This document shows positions 52,909-64,000 of a stretch of 64,000 bases of DNA, one piece after another. A program made the translations under genes and the position numbers. Source of the DNA: Nemertoderma westbladi (Eukaryota > Xenacoelomorpha > Nemertodermatida > Nemertodermatidae). The stretch covers positions 47,444 to 111,443 of the forward strand of contig JAUCBJ010000735.1 of NCBI GenBank assembly GCA_032718475.1. Reading direction: 5' to 3'. The notes beneath the pieces are model-generated. The model did no database searches, was not told the DNA's origin, and worked only from the letters and a program-made list of their open reading frames with translations. Numbering within the stretch: position 1 is the first letter of the stretch; each line of letters starts with the position of its first letter.

Positions 52909-53712
52909 TTCTTATTACTATGGCAGAAATTCACGCTCTGAATCCTGCATGTAGTAGGTTGTGCCTGAAATTTGAATTTCTGAATCCGTCTGTCAAGTGA
53001 ATATTGGTAGGCCCTATGGTCTACGACAGAACTGTATGCTACTGGTTGACACCACACTCAATGTCAATTAAAGCTACCATAGCCTTCTGTATGGTAGACT
53101 CACCCCCCCCCCCCCCCCCCAAAAAAAAAACTGAATTGAGCGAAAGCTGTCGACGCAACACAGCAATATAGTATATTATTTATAGTCCTGACCTCCTTCA
53201 TTACAAATTTGTACTGCAGTATAACTCATCCACTAAATAGTGTAGACCTACTGTACTGTATATGTTTATATAAAATTATATTACGCATTTCTCATAAATT
53301 CACAGTTAACATGGAAGGTGATACCGGAAAAGGAGGAGGTTACCAGGAGAAAAAAAGGAGAGATGGACATACCCCGCAGATAAAGTAAAAAATTATATTA
53401 TTGTTATAGATAAAAAATATAGTGTCACTGTAACCTGCTCCTTTCCCATACTGTAGAATTAAAAAATACAATAGAAAAGGTGAAAAAAAAATATACAAAA
53501 CAGGTTTTTATGGCTAACCCCTCCAACCACCACCTAATTTAACTCATAATATTTTTAACATTTTACTCTAAACATCTTGCACCTGGCTTAATGACATACA
53601 GTACAGAATAATGAACTCAAAAGTCCATGAATGAATATTGAATATTAATCAATTTTAAAACTTTTGTTCATACTTTGTTCAAACTTTTGTTTGATTTCTA
53701 TATCTTTTTTAG

Positions 53713-53910
53713 ATTTTATAAGACCTTAGAAGACGTCAAAGATACTTCTACTGTCGTTAATGCTACAAGGGCTATATATTTCCTTATGGCCTCTAAGAAA
53801 TATAAAATGGCTTACAAATGGGCTCATTTACAAGTTTATAATGACATACGAAGAGATAACGCTTACCAGTACTATATGTTAGTATCTACTCTATCTGTTT
53901 ACAAGTGGAT
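53713..53910 (+). CDS. Exon B of NIT-type receptor guanylate cyclase (juxtamembrane extracellular part)
   Basis: The acceptor is CTATATCTTTTTTAG (AG at 53711-53712). It completes the codon left open by exon A and stays open for 66 codons ('TLEDVKDTSTVVNATRAIYF', 'MASKKYKMAYKWAHLQVYND', 'YYMLVSTLSVYKW'). The most likely donor is GTAGTT at 53911; it leaves two bases that exon C completes with one, so the frame runs directly into the transmembrane helix. The donor is not a strong consensus, so the 3' end is less certain than the start. Inferred role: the helical region of the sensor domain just outside the membrane. Confidence 0.65.
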
Positions 53911-54398
53911 GTAGTTACAGTAGTTCCGATTTAGGCCTATAATGATTTAGCATACAGTGTGCGGTGGGAAGAGTCCGACTTGCGCCGGCGACTGGACGAA
54001 TCGACGAGGATCTTGCGATCTGGGTTTAGCGGCGGTCCGGATACTGGGATCGCCTGGGGGAAATAGTTGAACGTTGGGCAGACGTGTATCGCCCGGATTA
54101 CGTTCTCTGCGACACGAAAGTGTGAGGCGAATTCGTTGTCGAATTCGTTCCGAAGCTGCGGGAATTCTACTGTTCTACGGGAATAAACTGCAGCGGTCTG
54201 GCGGTCCGGTGACTACGGACAGACGAACGGATACTACTGGGATAAGCAGGTATTTCGATCGAGTTTCTCGTATTCTCGATGTATCGCGGCGGATAGAGAG
54301 TTGGTTTTGTTTGTGTTGGAGATACCGTTAGCTGCATAGCTCCGATCTGTTTATAATTATGTTTTTTTGTTATTGTTATTTATTTATTCTCGGAAATT

Positions 54399-54539
54399 GA
54401 GGAAGTCGACATTGATGAGTTTAATGAAGCGCTTTATATTGGACATAAAATACCAGGTAGTATTCAAAGAGACCACGATGATACTTATTTTATGAATAAT
54501 ATTCATGGTAATTATTGGAGGACTACAGTCGGGGAGGTT
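54399..54539 (+). pseudogene. Short coding-like remnant in intron
   Basis: An open stretch with balanced, protein-like composition ('EEVDIDEFNEALYIGHKIPG', 'DDTYFMNNIHGNYWR') ending at a TAG. It has no clear acceptor and its phase is not needed for the cyclase gene, so a transposon remnant is more likely than an exon. Not identified. Confidence 0.3.
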
Positions 54540-56639
54540 TAGTTATTCCTCCTGATTAGCCGATAGTCTTGTATTTTGTGTTACATTTTTATATTTCTTA
54601 TATAACAGGATGTAACGCCCTTGTCATCTTGTGTCAAACTGAATTTACAGCCGATATTTTTCTATTATTAACAACTGGCTGACTGGGCTCAGCGCTCAGC
54701 TACAGCTAAAGTGTCATCTGATTATTTAAGCAAATGTTGTTCAATTCTATCAAATATATTAAATAATTGGTAAAATCCTGAGCTTATGGTAAAAAAGGCC
54801 AAACTTACAATTTCCAAATACATTGTTCATATTATAAATATATTTTTGATATTTGATTTCCATTTGATAACAGCGGATTACTCTCAAATATAAAACTGTA
54901 ACCTGTTTTATTGTGTTTAATTTATTGTTTTGGTTGGTCAGTAATGGTTGACCGATGCGCCTGTAAATAGCCTCTCGTCAACAAGTCAACCCCACCGACT
55001 AGCGGTACTGGCTGTTTTTGCTGACGGGGCTCTGTCGAACAACGCGTCCCTGATAGCAGTAAAGGGGGTCTCTTTATTGAGAGGCAGTATTATTATTGCC
55101 GCGGAACTGCCCCAACTCATCACCTCTCCCACTCTCGCTCTCTGACGAAAATGAACATAAAATCAACATACACCAACCCACTACCCTACCCCACACCGCG
55201 ACACCCACCCACACCTACGATCTGAAAGATTGTACCCAATACAAAAAAAAACAGGATAAGTTGAATCATACAACTAAAGCGGTAAGCTTGCAAGACGAAT
55301 GCATGATTTACTGAGAATATCGGTCATAATCTCACTTCATGGAATACTGTACATATTGTACAAAACTTTTACTAAATTAATTGCAATGCTCACCTATCAT
55401 TTCGCGAGTGTCAATACATACTCTTACATACTCATGCATGTTAAAAATTAAGGTATAATTGGTACTGTACAAATCTGACAAATACTGGGATTGTAATTCA
55501 ACTAGCATGATATAAACTAACGAACAAATTGGCAATTAATATGGCTGATATTTACTTCTTTTTCATGTATATTTTTCAGAAATATTTCAATTGCATTAAT
55601 TTACATATTTCCAGGCCCTTTCATCCCATTTTACCAAATTTTTTACTTTCAGGGATTTTAATTTCCATGCGGTATAGGGTTCCGCAACTTTTAGTGGCAA
55701 CACTAGAGACATCTAACCCAGGGTAGGGTATTCCTTAAATACCCCCTGTAGGTGTTGGGCTGGGCACCTATGGGTAAGATACAGCATAGCGCACTACCCA
55801 ACTAACAAATTTCCAACTAAATCTTCCACTTTTTTTCTCTAAAACGCTCAAACTACCGTCCCAACTTCAGAAAAACAGAATAAAATTGGATTAGTTAGTA
55901 ATAAATACTATTACTATTTAATAAAGGTTCTATACCTATAATGATAACGCACAATATCTCTACTAAATACCCAACAAAACAATCCATCTAAACACTATTC
56001 CCTACCAATTAACAGATTACCAATACATCTCACTATACCACATCAAAAATCAATGTCACACCACCACTGCCTTTTCATTACATTTATAATGATATCAACA
56101 ACCCAAAGATACCCCATTTGCTATCATCTTATTGATAAAGCGCGATTTTATACCTCTGTTATAAGATAGAATTATGGAGTAATTTATACCCCTGTTATAT
56201 TGAATATTCACCAAGAACAAACCAACAACATCTATGGGAAATTTTTTAAAACGAATAAACATGTCAACTGTTGATTTATGACTCCAGCTAATGGACTATA
56301 ATAAACAAACACCAGTGACTCTCGAATTACAGACCTTCCAACCACCACGCAATGCTCCCATTCCTACAATATTAATGAAACACTCATAACCGACCTTAGG
56401 ATTAGCCTCCCTCCATTCCCCACACGGCGGGCAGCATTATTAGTCCTTCAGAATATGAGTCATCAATATCAAATACTGTCAACCCCTACAGGCAACAGAC
56501 CAACTATCCCACTGACTTATACAAAATGAACCAATAATGACGAGAGCAATATATGAGATAGAGGTTACACATTTAACCTGATAACAACCATTACGATCAG
56601 AGAAAACATGCCTCATATTAACAAACATTCCCACTCCCT

Positions 56640-56910
56640 ATCACTATTCTACTACTAACAGTTAAACAAACACCCCCCCCCCCCCCCCCCTATACTACTA
56701 ACTGTTAATAACCCCCACCCCTCACCCTCTATCACTATGTCTACTACTAACCATTAAATACCCCCCTCCCCATCCTCTATCGCACTACGTCTACTACTAC
56801 AGTACTAACCGCGTTAAACAACCCCCCCCCCCCCCATCTATCACTACATCTACGTATACTTCTACTACTAACCATTAAACACCCCCCCCCCTCACCCCAC
56901 CACTAGGTCT
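56640..56910 (+). repeat. C-rich degenerate tandem repeat
   Basis: Units of about 60-75 bp combine a C run, 'TCTATCACTA' and 'CTACTACTAACCATTAAA', repeated about four times. Confidence 0.7.
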
Positions 56911-58343
56911 ACTACTAACCACTAACGGGTAGTTGTGCGTGGTAGAACCGCCGTGACTCATCCTCAGAGGATGTGGTGATTGGCAGGTTGACGCCTGTAG
57001 CATTATATATATATATATTGTTTTGGTTAAAATATCGTGCCACGGTAACCTGCTCCTTTCCCTAAATTGAGTAATTAACATTGAGGCGGAATATTAATTC
57101 GCCAAGATGGGATTTGCGTCCAGTCCCCCCCCCCCCCCCCCCCTGTATCTTGAAAATTTCACTAGAAAATACAGTAGAATACATAGCATTTTACTGTTAT
57201 AATTACTGTAAATGAAAAATAATGAATTTATTGTTTATTAAACCGTACTAAGCACGTTGAACTGGAGCTTTAACTATTCCCCATAGTGGCAGACTGGAAC
57301 TGTAAAAGTCTGTCTGTGTGTAGGTTTTCTACCAAATTTCAGATGAATCTGATGGTTGGTTGTTGGTTCTATAATTACAGCTATTTTTACGCTTCTGTTA
57401 ATTCGCCCCCTAGCGGCAGACAGGAACTGTAGGAGTCTGCCTGTGTGTAAAATTTCTAAATTTTTTATAGACGACATGGTGTACCAAGTTTGGTTCCATT
57501 TCAACCATGATTGACCGACTTATTAGCGTTCAAACATTCCTGCCACAAACATAGCCAGAGGCAGCCACAAATAAACAAAAGCTGCAGGAACTCGAGCGAT
57601 CATTAATTAATGAATTAATTATTAAATACTGTTTCAATTAAATTATTTACGAAAATCTACTTATCTTCTTTTAAATATGGACCCCGCATTCGTGGAATAT
57701 ATAATATTTGATAATTCAGCACTCAGCCTACGATAATTTTTCAGGCTAGGTCCTTGTCATGGCCTGTTATTTAGATGGCCTTGTCTCAGACAAAGAGATA
57801 AAAGCCCATGGGGTACAACTGGGAATGGGGCACAGGCTAAGGATTTATTCTGGAATATCCAGCTATCAGATAGACTATCGCCAGTCACCCAGTGCATTAA
57901 AAATTAATTATTTTGTTATATTTATTAATTTTTAACTTATTATATTATTATTAATTTATTTATAAAATTAGAACAACACAAAAAATATATCTAATAAACA
58001 TGCCTAACACTACTGTAGTACAGTAGTAGGCCTAGTACTGTAGAGACCTTAGGCCTACTGTGTCAGTGAATTTATATTTCTCGAAGGTTTATTTGAAATT
58101 AAACGGCAATTATTTGAATTATGATTGCCCTTATGTATATTTTTTGTTTATGAATGCTTTCGGACCCTGAAAGAGCGAAATGAGCCCTCTTTCAGTTTAA
58201 ATGGATTGATTTCAAACCTACTGTAACCTTTTCGATTCCGCTTTCGCATAACTTTCTCTAACTTTCTGTAATTGTCCTCTTTCAGAACTACTGTATCTGA
58301 AAGACTGAAAGTTTCTTAAATATATTACAATAATATTTTCCAG

Positions 58344-58497
58344 ATCGACTCTATACTTTGCTATCGCGATACTTTCCATTGTCGTTACTACTGTTTTGAT
58401 TTCCTTTGTAATCCTATCAGCTGTTAAAACCGTGCAATCGATAAAGGTGGTAGCTAGAAGCTTACTGGAAAAGGGAAAACAATTACAGGAGGAGCAG
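58344..58497 (+). CDS. Exon C of receptor guanylate cyclase: transmembrane and signalling helix
   Basis: The acceptor is AATATTTTCCAG (58341-58343 CAG) and the donor is CAG|GTATAT at 58498. It encodes a hydrophobic helix of about 24-27 residues (Tyr-Phe-Ala-Ile-Ala... to ...Val-Ile-Leu-Ser-Ala-Val), then 'KVVARSLLEKGKQLQEEQ', a heptad-like helix. In membrane cyclases a helix of this kind links the membrane segment to the catalytic domain and drives dimer formation. The membrane segment is followed almost at once by the catalytic domain. The kinase-homology domain of natriuretic-peptide and retinal cyclases is therefore absent, as in NIT-type receptor cyclases. Confidence 0.8.
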
Positions 58498-59394
58498 GTA
58501 TATCTATTATTGTGTCAATCATTGAATTTAGCGCTGAAAACTGAAATTAAATTTAATTACTTTAGCTTTAGTTTCAGTTTAAACTATTTGTACTGTAAGT
58601 GTTGTATTTATCAAACATTTTTTTTATGTGTGTGTTTATAAAAAAAATAGTGGAGTGTAGCTAATGGCTGAAAGCCATTGGGCGCTAAATTAACTCTCGC
58701 CTGGTAACTACAGTAACTTATTTAGTATCCACTCCTCCGTCAGTATCAGTACTTAAAAAGGGGGGGAGGGGGGGGGGGGGGGGGGGTTCGGGCTTATTAT
58801 ATCTATAATTTATGTCAGGTAATGCGTCATCATAGGTCCTTTGGTCGTTAGGTCCTGTGACATAATGAGCTTCGACACAGCTGATTAGTAGTATAAAATT
58901 AATCTGTAACATGTGCTGTCAAGTCTCGTTTATTGTTTTGGTTAGAATATTACTTTCTAGACTGAACGAAACGATCGTACTGCACATGTATTTAAGATTT
59001 TTTAATTAGGGAAGAATATTAATTGAATTAACTGATTGATTTCAATGTTTTTGTTCAAACATTTAAAGAATTTCACAAGGGGGGTGGGGGGTTGTTATCA
59101 GGAACCTTAAAAAAGCAACCTGTAAATTACTCTCGAGTCACGGATAAACGGGATGGGGGATTTTGAAAACTTAGGCCTACTTACTTAACATACTTATAGG
59201 CGTACAGGTACAGTAGTACCAACGGCTACCGGTGGTATACTCGGTACAAGGTTTTTGCTTTCTTTCACTTTCATCTCTCTATATCTCTGTCGCATCCCTA
59301 CTGTACACATTAACCCTAACCCTACTGTATTCTCAGATTTCCAGATAAATTATATTTTTGATATTAGCTAGATTTTATTTTATATTTTTTACAG

Positions 59395-59600
59395 GAACGA
59401 GCCAATGCATTATTATCCCAGATGTTGCCAACTTCGGTGGCGAGAAAGCTTAAGAATAAAGAGAGAATAGCTCCCGAGCACTTCGAGAGCGTCACCATCT
59501 ACTTCAGTGATATTGTGGGGTTCACTGATATCTCTTCTCAGAGCACCCCAATACAGATTGTAGATCTACTCAATGCTCTATATATGCTTTTCGATAGCAG
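59395..59600 (+). CDS. Exon D of receptor guanylate cyclase: start of catalytic domain
   Basis: The acceptor is TATTTTTTACAG (ending 59394) and the donor is AG|GTTGGT at 59601. The frame joins exon C in phase 0 ([10 protein letters not shown]). The sequence is unmistakable class III cyclase: '[15 protein letters not shown]', '[18 protein letters not shown]' (with the metal-binding Asp of FSDIVGFT), then '[13 protein letters not shown]', split before the conserved Arg/Asp. It would make cGMP from GTP at the inner membrane face. Later catalytic residues lie in exons beyond the window, so guanylate rather than adenylate specificity is inferred from the close match to guanylate cyclases. Confidence 0.92.
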
Positions 59601-59615
59601 GTTGGTTTTCTAATT

Positions 59616-60122
59616 TGGGTAACACGTGCTCATATTTTGGTATAACAGGTGCTCATATTTTGGTAACAATGTGCTCATATTTTGGTAACAGGTGCGCATA
59701 TTTTGGAAACAATGTGCTCATATTTTAGTAACAATGTGCTCATATTTTGGTAACAGGTGCTCATATATTGGTAACCCTGCTCATATTTTGGTAACAGGTG
59801 CTCATATATTGGTAACAGTTGCTCATATTTTGGTAACAGTTGCTCATATTTTGGTAACAGTTGCTCATATTTTGGTAACAGGTGCTCATATATTGGTAAC
59901 CCTGCTCATATTTTGGTAACAGGTGCTCATATATTGGTAACCCTGCTCATATTTTGGTAACAGGTGCTCATATATTGGTAACAGTTGCTCATATTTTGGT
60001 AACAGTTGCTCATATTTTGGTAACAGTTGCTCATATTTTGGTAACAGGTGCTCATATATTGGTAACCCTGCTCATATTTTGGTAACAGGTGCTCATATAT
60101 TGGTAACCCTGCTCATATTTTT
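59616..60122 (+). repeat. 20-21-bp minisatellite directly after exon D
   Basis: About 25 units of GTGCTCATATTTTGGTAACA with short variants (ACAG/ACAGTT/ACC). In the right half, long and short units alternate, giving a period of about 40 bp. It starts within 20 bp of the splice donor. Confidence 0.9.
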
Positions 60123-60394
60123 GCAGTTCCCTTAAACTTAATATTTTTAATGTTTGGATCTCATGCCTAACATCCTAAAGTATCTGAAATGAGAAATTGG
60201 AAGCAAATTCCGTTATGTGTGAGCTCATACTTGGAAGTTGAAATTGACGTTACATTTTTTAACATTTCCAAAATCTCTGTGCGAAAATACAGTCATTATA
60301 AATAACATTAATCCTAGTCTGTTTGTTTGCCTGTGTGAGTAATGGTTCAATCTCGGTTGTAGTTAAGAAATAAAAATAAATTATTATAAATAGT

Positions 60395-60402
<8 letters not shown>

Positions 60403-60427
<25 letters not shown>
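60403..60427 (+). repeat. A homopolymer
   Basis: About 25 A in a row in the intron, possibly the tail of an old retrocopy; no body recognised. Confidence 0.7.
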
Positions 60428-60727
60428 TAACAAATATTCTAAAGTTAAGAAATAAATTAATTTTGGTATACTGGAGAGCAATCAACTTCGTTTGAAAAAA
60501 TAACAAAACGCTATTGCGAATTTCGTAATTCCGTAACGAAACATGACATTTTTTAAAATAGCTTTTAAACTAGTCAACATGTGACATTCAAATTTTAAAT
60601 TATCTTCCCCAAACCGGCAATACGCAATTATTTTCCTTTTGTGGCAATGATAATGATGGCTGATATATAAGTCGAGATATTTGCGTTACGGAATTACAAT
60701 TTCTCGTTACTGAATTACAATTTTCCA

Positions 60728-63700
60728 ACACTGCGTGACGTTAAGTCTTGGTGTAGACTGTAGAGTGGTACACAGCGAGGCGTTAGTGTTGGTGTAGAAT
60801 GGTACACTGCGATACGTTGATGTTGGTGTAGACTGGTACACTGCGAGACGTTAGTGTTGGTGTAGACTGGTACACTGCGAGACGTTAGTGTTGGTGTAGA
60901 CTGGTACACTGCGAGACGTTAGTGTTGGTGTAGACTGGTTCACTGCGAGACGTTATTGTTGGTGTAGACTGGTACACTGCAAGTCTTTAGTGTTGGTGTA
61001 GACTGGGAAATTGAGAAACGTTAGTGTTGGTGTAGACTGGTACACTGCGAGACGTTAGTGTTGGTGTAGACTGGTACACTGCGAGACGTTAGTGTTGGTG
61101 TAGACTGGTACACTGCGAGACGTTATTGTTGGTGTAGACTGGTACACTGCAAGTCTTTAGTGTTGGTGTAGACTGGGAAATTGAGAAACGATAGTGTTGG
61201 TGTAGACTGGTACACTGCGAGACGTTAGTGTTGGTGTAGACTGGTACACTGCGAGACGTTAGTGTTGGTGTAGACTGGTACACTGCGAGACGTTATTGTT
61301 GGTGTAGACTGGTACACTGAGAGACGTTATTGTTGGTGTAGACTGGTACACTGAGAGACGTTATTGTTGGTGTAGACTGGTACACTGCAAGTCTTTAGTG
61401 TTGGTGTAGACTGGGAAATTGAGAAACGTTAGTGTTGGTGTAGACTGGTACACTGCGAGACGTTATTGTTGGTGTAGACTGGTACACTGCAAGTCTTTAG
61501 TGTTGGTGTAGACTGGGAAATTGAGAAACGTTAGTGTTGGTGTAGACTGGTACACTGCGAGACGTTTTTGTTGCTGTAGACTGGTACACAGCGAGGCGTT
61601 AGTGTTGGTGTAGACTGGTACACTGCGAGACGTTTGTGTTGGTGTAGAATGGTACACTGCGAGACGTTAATGTTGGTGTAGAGTGGTACACTGCGAGACG
61701 TTAGTGTTGATGTAGACTAGTACAATGCGATACGTTGATGTTGGTGTAGACTGGTACACTGCGAGACGTTAGTGTTGGTGTAGACTGGTACACTGCGAGA
61801 CGTTATTGTTGGTGTAGACTGGTCGTACACTGCAAGTCTTTAGTGTTGGTGTAGACTGGGAAATTGAGAAACGTTAGTGTTGGTGTAGACTGGTAAACTG
61901 CAAGTCTTTAGTGTTGGTGTAGACTGGGAAATTAAGAAACGTTAGTGTTGGTGTAGACTGGTACACTGCGAGACGTTATTGTTGGTGTAGACTGGTACAC
62001 TGCAAGTCTTTAGTGTTGGTGTAGACTGGGAAATTAAGAAACGTTAGTGTTGGTGTAGACTGGTACACTGCTGAGACGTTATTGTTGGTGTAGACTGGGA
62101 AATTAAGAAACGTTAGTGTTGGTGTAGACTGGTACACTGCGAGACGTTATTGTTGGTGTAGACTGGTACACTGCAAGTCTTTAGTGTTGGTGTAGACTGG
62201 GAAATTAAGAAACGTTAGTGTTGGTGTAGACTGGTACACTGCGAGACGTTATTGTTGGTGTAGACTGGTACACTGCAAGTCTTTAGTGTTGGTGTAGACT
62301 GGGAAATTGAGAAACGTTAGTGTTGGTGTAGACTGGTACACTGCGAGACGTTATTGTTGGTGTAGACTGGTACACTGCAAGTCTTTAGTGTTGGTGTAGA
62401 CTGGGAAATTACGAAACGTTAGTGTTGGTGTAGACTGTTACACTGCGAGACGTTATTGATGGTGTAGACTGGGAAATTAAGAAACGTTAGTGTTGGTGTA
62501 GACTGGTACACTGCGAGACGTTAGTGTTGGTGTAGACTGGGAAATTGAGAAACGTTAGTGTTGGTGTAGACTGGTACACAACGAGACTTTAGTGTTGGTG
62601 TAGACTGGTACACTGCAAGTCTTTAGTGTTGGTGTAGACTGGGAAATTAAGAAACGTTAGTGTTGGTGTAGACTGGTACACTGCGAGACGTTATTGTTGG
62701 TGTAGACTGGTACACTGCAAGTCTTTAGTGTTGGTGTAGACTGGGAAGTTGAGAAACGTTAGTGTTGGTGTACACTGGTACACAACGAGACTTCAGTGTT
62801 GGTGTAGACTGGTACACTGCAAGTCTTTAGTGTTGGTGTAGACTGGGAAATTGAGAAACGTTAGTGTTGGTGTAGACTGGTACACTGCGAGACGTTAGTG
62901 TTGGTGTAGACTGGTACACTGCGAGACGTTAGTGTTGGTGTAGACTGGTACACTGCGAGACGTTAGTGTTGGTGTAGACTGGTACACTGCGAGTACGTTA
63001 GTGTTGGTGTCAGACTGGCACACTGCGAGACGTTAGTGTTGGTGTAGACTGGTACACTGCGAGACGTTAGTGTTGGTGTAGACTGGTACACTGCGAGACG
63101 ATTAGTGTTGGTGTAGACTGGTACACTGAGAGACGTTTTAGTGTTGGTGTAGACTGGTACACCGCGAGACGTTAGTGTTGGTGTAGACTGGGACATTGAG
63201 AAACGTTAGTGTTGGTGTAGACTGGTACACTGCGAGACGTTAGTGTTGGTGTAGACTGGTACACTGCGAGACGTTAGTGTTGGTGTAGACTGGTACACTG
63301 CGAGACTTTAGTGTTGGTGTAGACTGGTACACTGCGAGACGTTAGTGTTGGTGTAGACTGGTACACTGAGAGACGTTAGTGTGGTGTAGACTGGTACACT
63401 GCGAGACGTTAGTGTTGGTGTAGACTGGTACACTGCGAGACGTTAGTGTTGGTGTAGACTGGTACACTGCGAGACGTTAGTGTTGGTGTAGACTGGTACA
63501 CTGCGAGACGTTAGTGTTGGTGTAGACTGGTACACTGAGAGACGTTATTGTTGGTGTAGACTGGTACACTGCGAGACGTTAGTGTTGGTGTAGACTGGTA
63601 CACTGCGAGACGTTAGTGTTGGTGTAGACTGGTACACCGCGAGACGTTTAGTGTTGGTGTAGACTGGTACACTGGAGACGTATGTTGGTGTAGATGGTAC

Positions 63701-64000
63701 ACTCGAACTTAGTGTTGGTGTAGACTGGTACACTGCGAGACTTTAGTGTTGGTGTAGACTGGTACACTGCGAGACGTTAGTGTTGGTGTAGACTGGCACA
63801 TTGAGAAACGTTAGTGTTGGTGTAGACTGGTACACTGCGAGACGTTAGTGTTGGTGTAGACTGGTACACTGCGAGACGCTAGTGTTGGTGTAGACTGGGA
63901 AACTGAGAAACATTAGTGTTGGTGTAGACTGGTACACTGCGAGACTACGTTAGTGCTGGTGTAGACTGGTACACTGCGAGACGTTAGTGTTGGTGTAGAC
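60728..64000 (+). repeat. 34-bp minisatellite array with higher-order units, open at window end
   Basis: About 96 units of GTGTTGGTGTAGACTGGTAC plus a variable second part. Three main unit types recur: ...ACTGCGAGACGTTATT, ...ACTGCAAGTCTTTAGT and ...GGAAATTGAGAAACGTTAGT. Between about 60930 and 62860 these often follow one another in fixed order as units of about 102 bp; toward 63000-64000 the array is mostly the simple ACTGCGAGACGTTA unit. Minus-strand open frames in it (Thr/Ser/Val/Tyr-rich) are by-products of repetition. Confidence 0.95.

Larger units (their letters stand above)
2448..53712 (+). other. 51-kb intron of the guanylate cyclase gene, filled by nested retrotransposons
   Basis: The interval runs from the donor at 2448 to the acceptor ending at 53712. 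Splice phases on both sides agree (2 bases + 1 base). The nested LTR-element complex takes 44.8 kb, so the intron before insertion would have been about 6.5 kb including the LINE and its minisatellite. The outer element sits 130 bp from the 5' splice site in the sense direction of the host gene; the giant element inside it is antisense. Confidence 0.6.
53911..58343 (+). other. Intron between exons B and C
   Basis: Mostly AT-rich. A GC-rich patch at 53960-54330 and a coding-like 47-codon stretch at 54399-54539 stand out; both may be transposon remnants. Near 57280-57530, two similar segments ('GGCAGACTGGAACTGTA' and 'GGCAGACAGGAACTGTA', each followed by 'GTCTG' and 'CTGTGTGTA') suggest an old dispersed repeat. 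C runs occur at 56670, 56822, 56881 and 57125. Confidence 0.5.

Noticed and set aside
54074-54331. 85-codon ORF in the GC-rich patch as a gene
   Set aside because: Arg-rich composition follows from GC content; no homology recognised and no splice signals.
60715-63733. Minus-strand ORFs rich in Thr/Ser/Tyr (64-77 codons)
   Set aside because: Pure translation of the 34-bp minisatellite; frame changes with every unit.
60728-64000. CRISPR-like array of regular repeats
   Set aside because: No unique spacers: the whole 34-bp unit is repeated, and the genome is eukaryotic.

Overview
The window reads as intronic DNA of an animal, most likely a marine invertebrate bilaterian. The evidence is AT-rich non-coding DNA, short exons with GT/AG splice sites, abundant minisatellites and homopolymer G/C runs, and metazoan-type BEL/Pao LTR retrotransposons. 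I cannot name the species. No bacterial gene, operon, rRNA or CRISPR array is seen.

Host gene. Four plus-strand exons (2198-2447, 53713-53910, 58344-58497, 59395-59600) have matching splice phases. In order they encode a ligand/NIT-like extracellular segment, one transmembrane helix, a short signalling helix and the start of a class III guanylate cyclase catalytic domain. There is no kinase-homology domain between membrane and cyclase. This fits an invertebrate NIT-type receptor guanylate cyclase. The gene starts before the window and continues beyond it.

The first intron is about 51 kb, and most of it is one nested transposon complex. An outer BEL/Pao-like element (2578-47356, + strand, target duplication TCGAT) landed 130 bp after the exon. 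Its 5' LTR was later split by a second, 19.4-kb BEL/Pao element (2636-22070, - strand, target duplication TTTGG). Its gag-pro reading frame was split by a relative of the outer element itself (28564-41363, + strand, target duplication AACTC). All three elements have TG...CA LTR ends and 5-bp duplications, so the nesting order can be read directly.

The 19.4-kb minus-strand element carries gag, protease, RT, RNase H and integrase, broken by three in-frame stops and several frameshifts. It also carries two overlapping 3' ORFs that are not a recognisable envelope gene: a 272-aa protein with a CxxC...CxxH motif, and a 1077-aa protein with a possible DEDD-type 3'-5' exonuclease region, three zinc knuckles and a tandem-repeat tail. 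Twelve copies of a 20-bp near-perfect palindrome are scattered through its coding and non-coding parts. The two plus-strand elements keep gag and protease but share loss of RT, RNase H and most of integrase. They look like a non-autonomous family, and they carry a decayed relative of the CxxC...CxxH ORF downstream.

Right of the complex (47.4-64 kb) are intron sequences with minisatellites, a 5'-truncated LINE inside a 15-bp minisatellite (49.8-52.8 kb), exons 2 to 4, a 20-21-bp minisatellite directly after exon 4, and a 34-bp minisatellite array with about 102-bp higher-order units that runs off the window end. A decayed Ty3/gypsy RT fragment lies left of exon 1.
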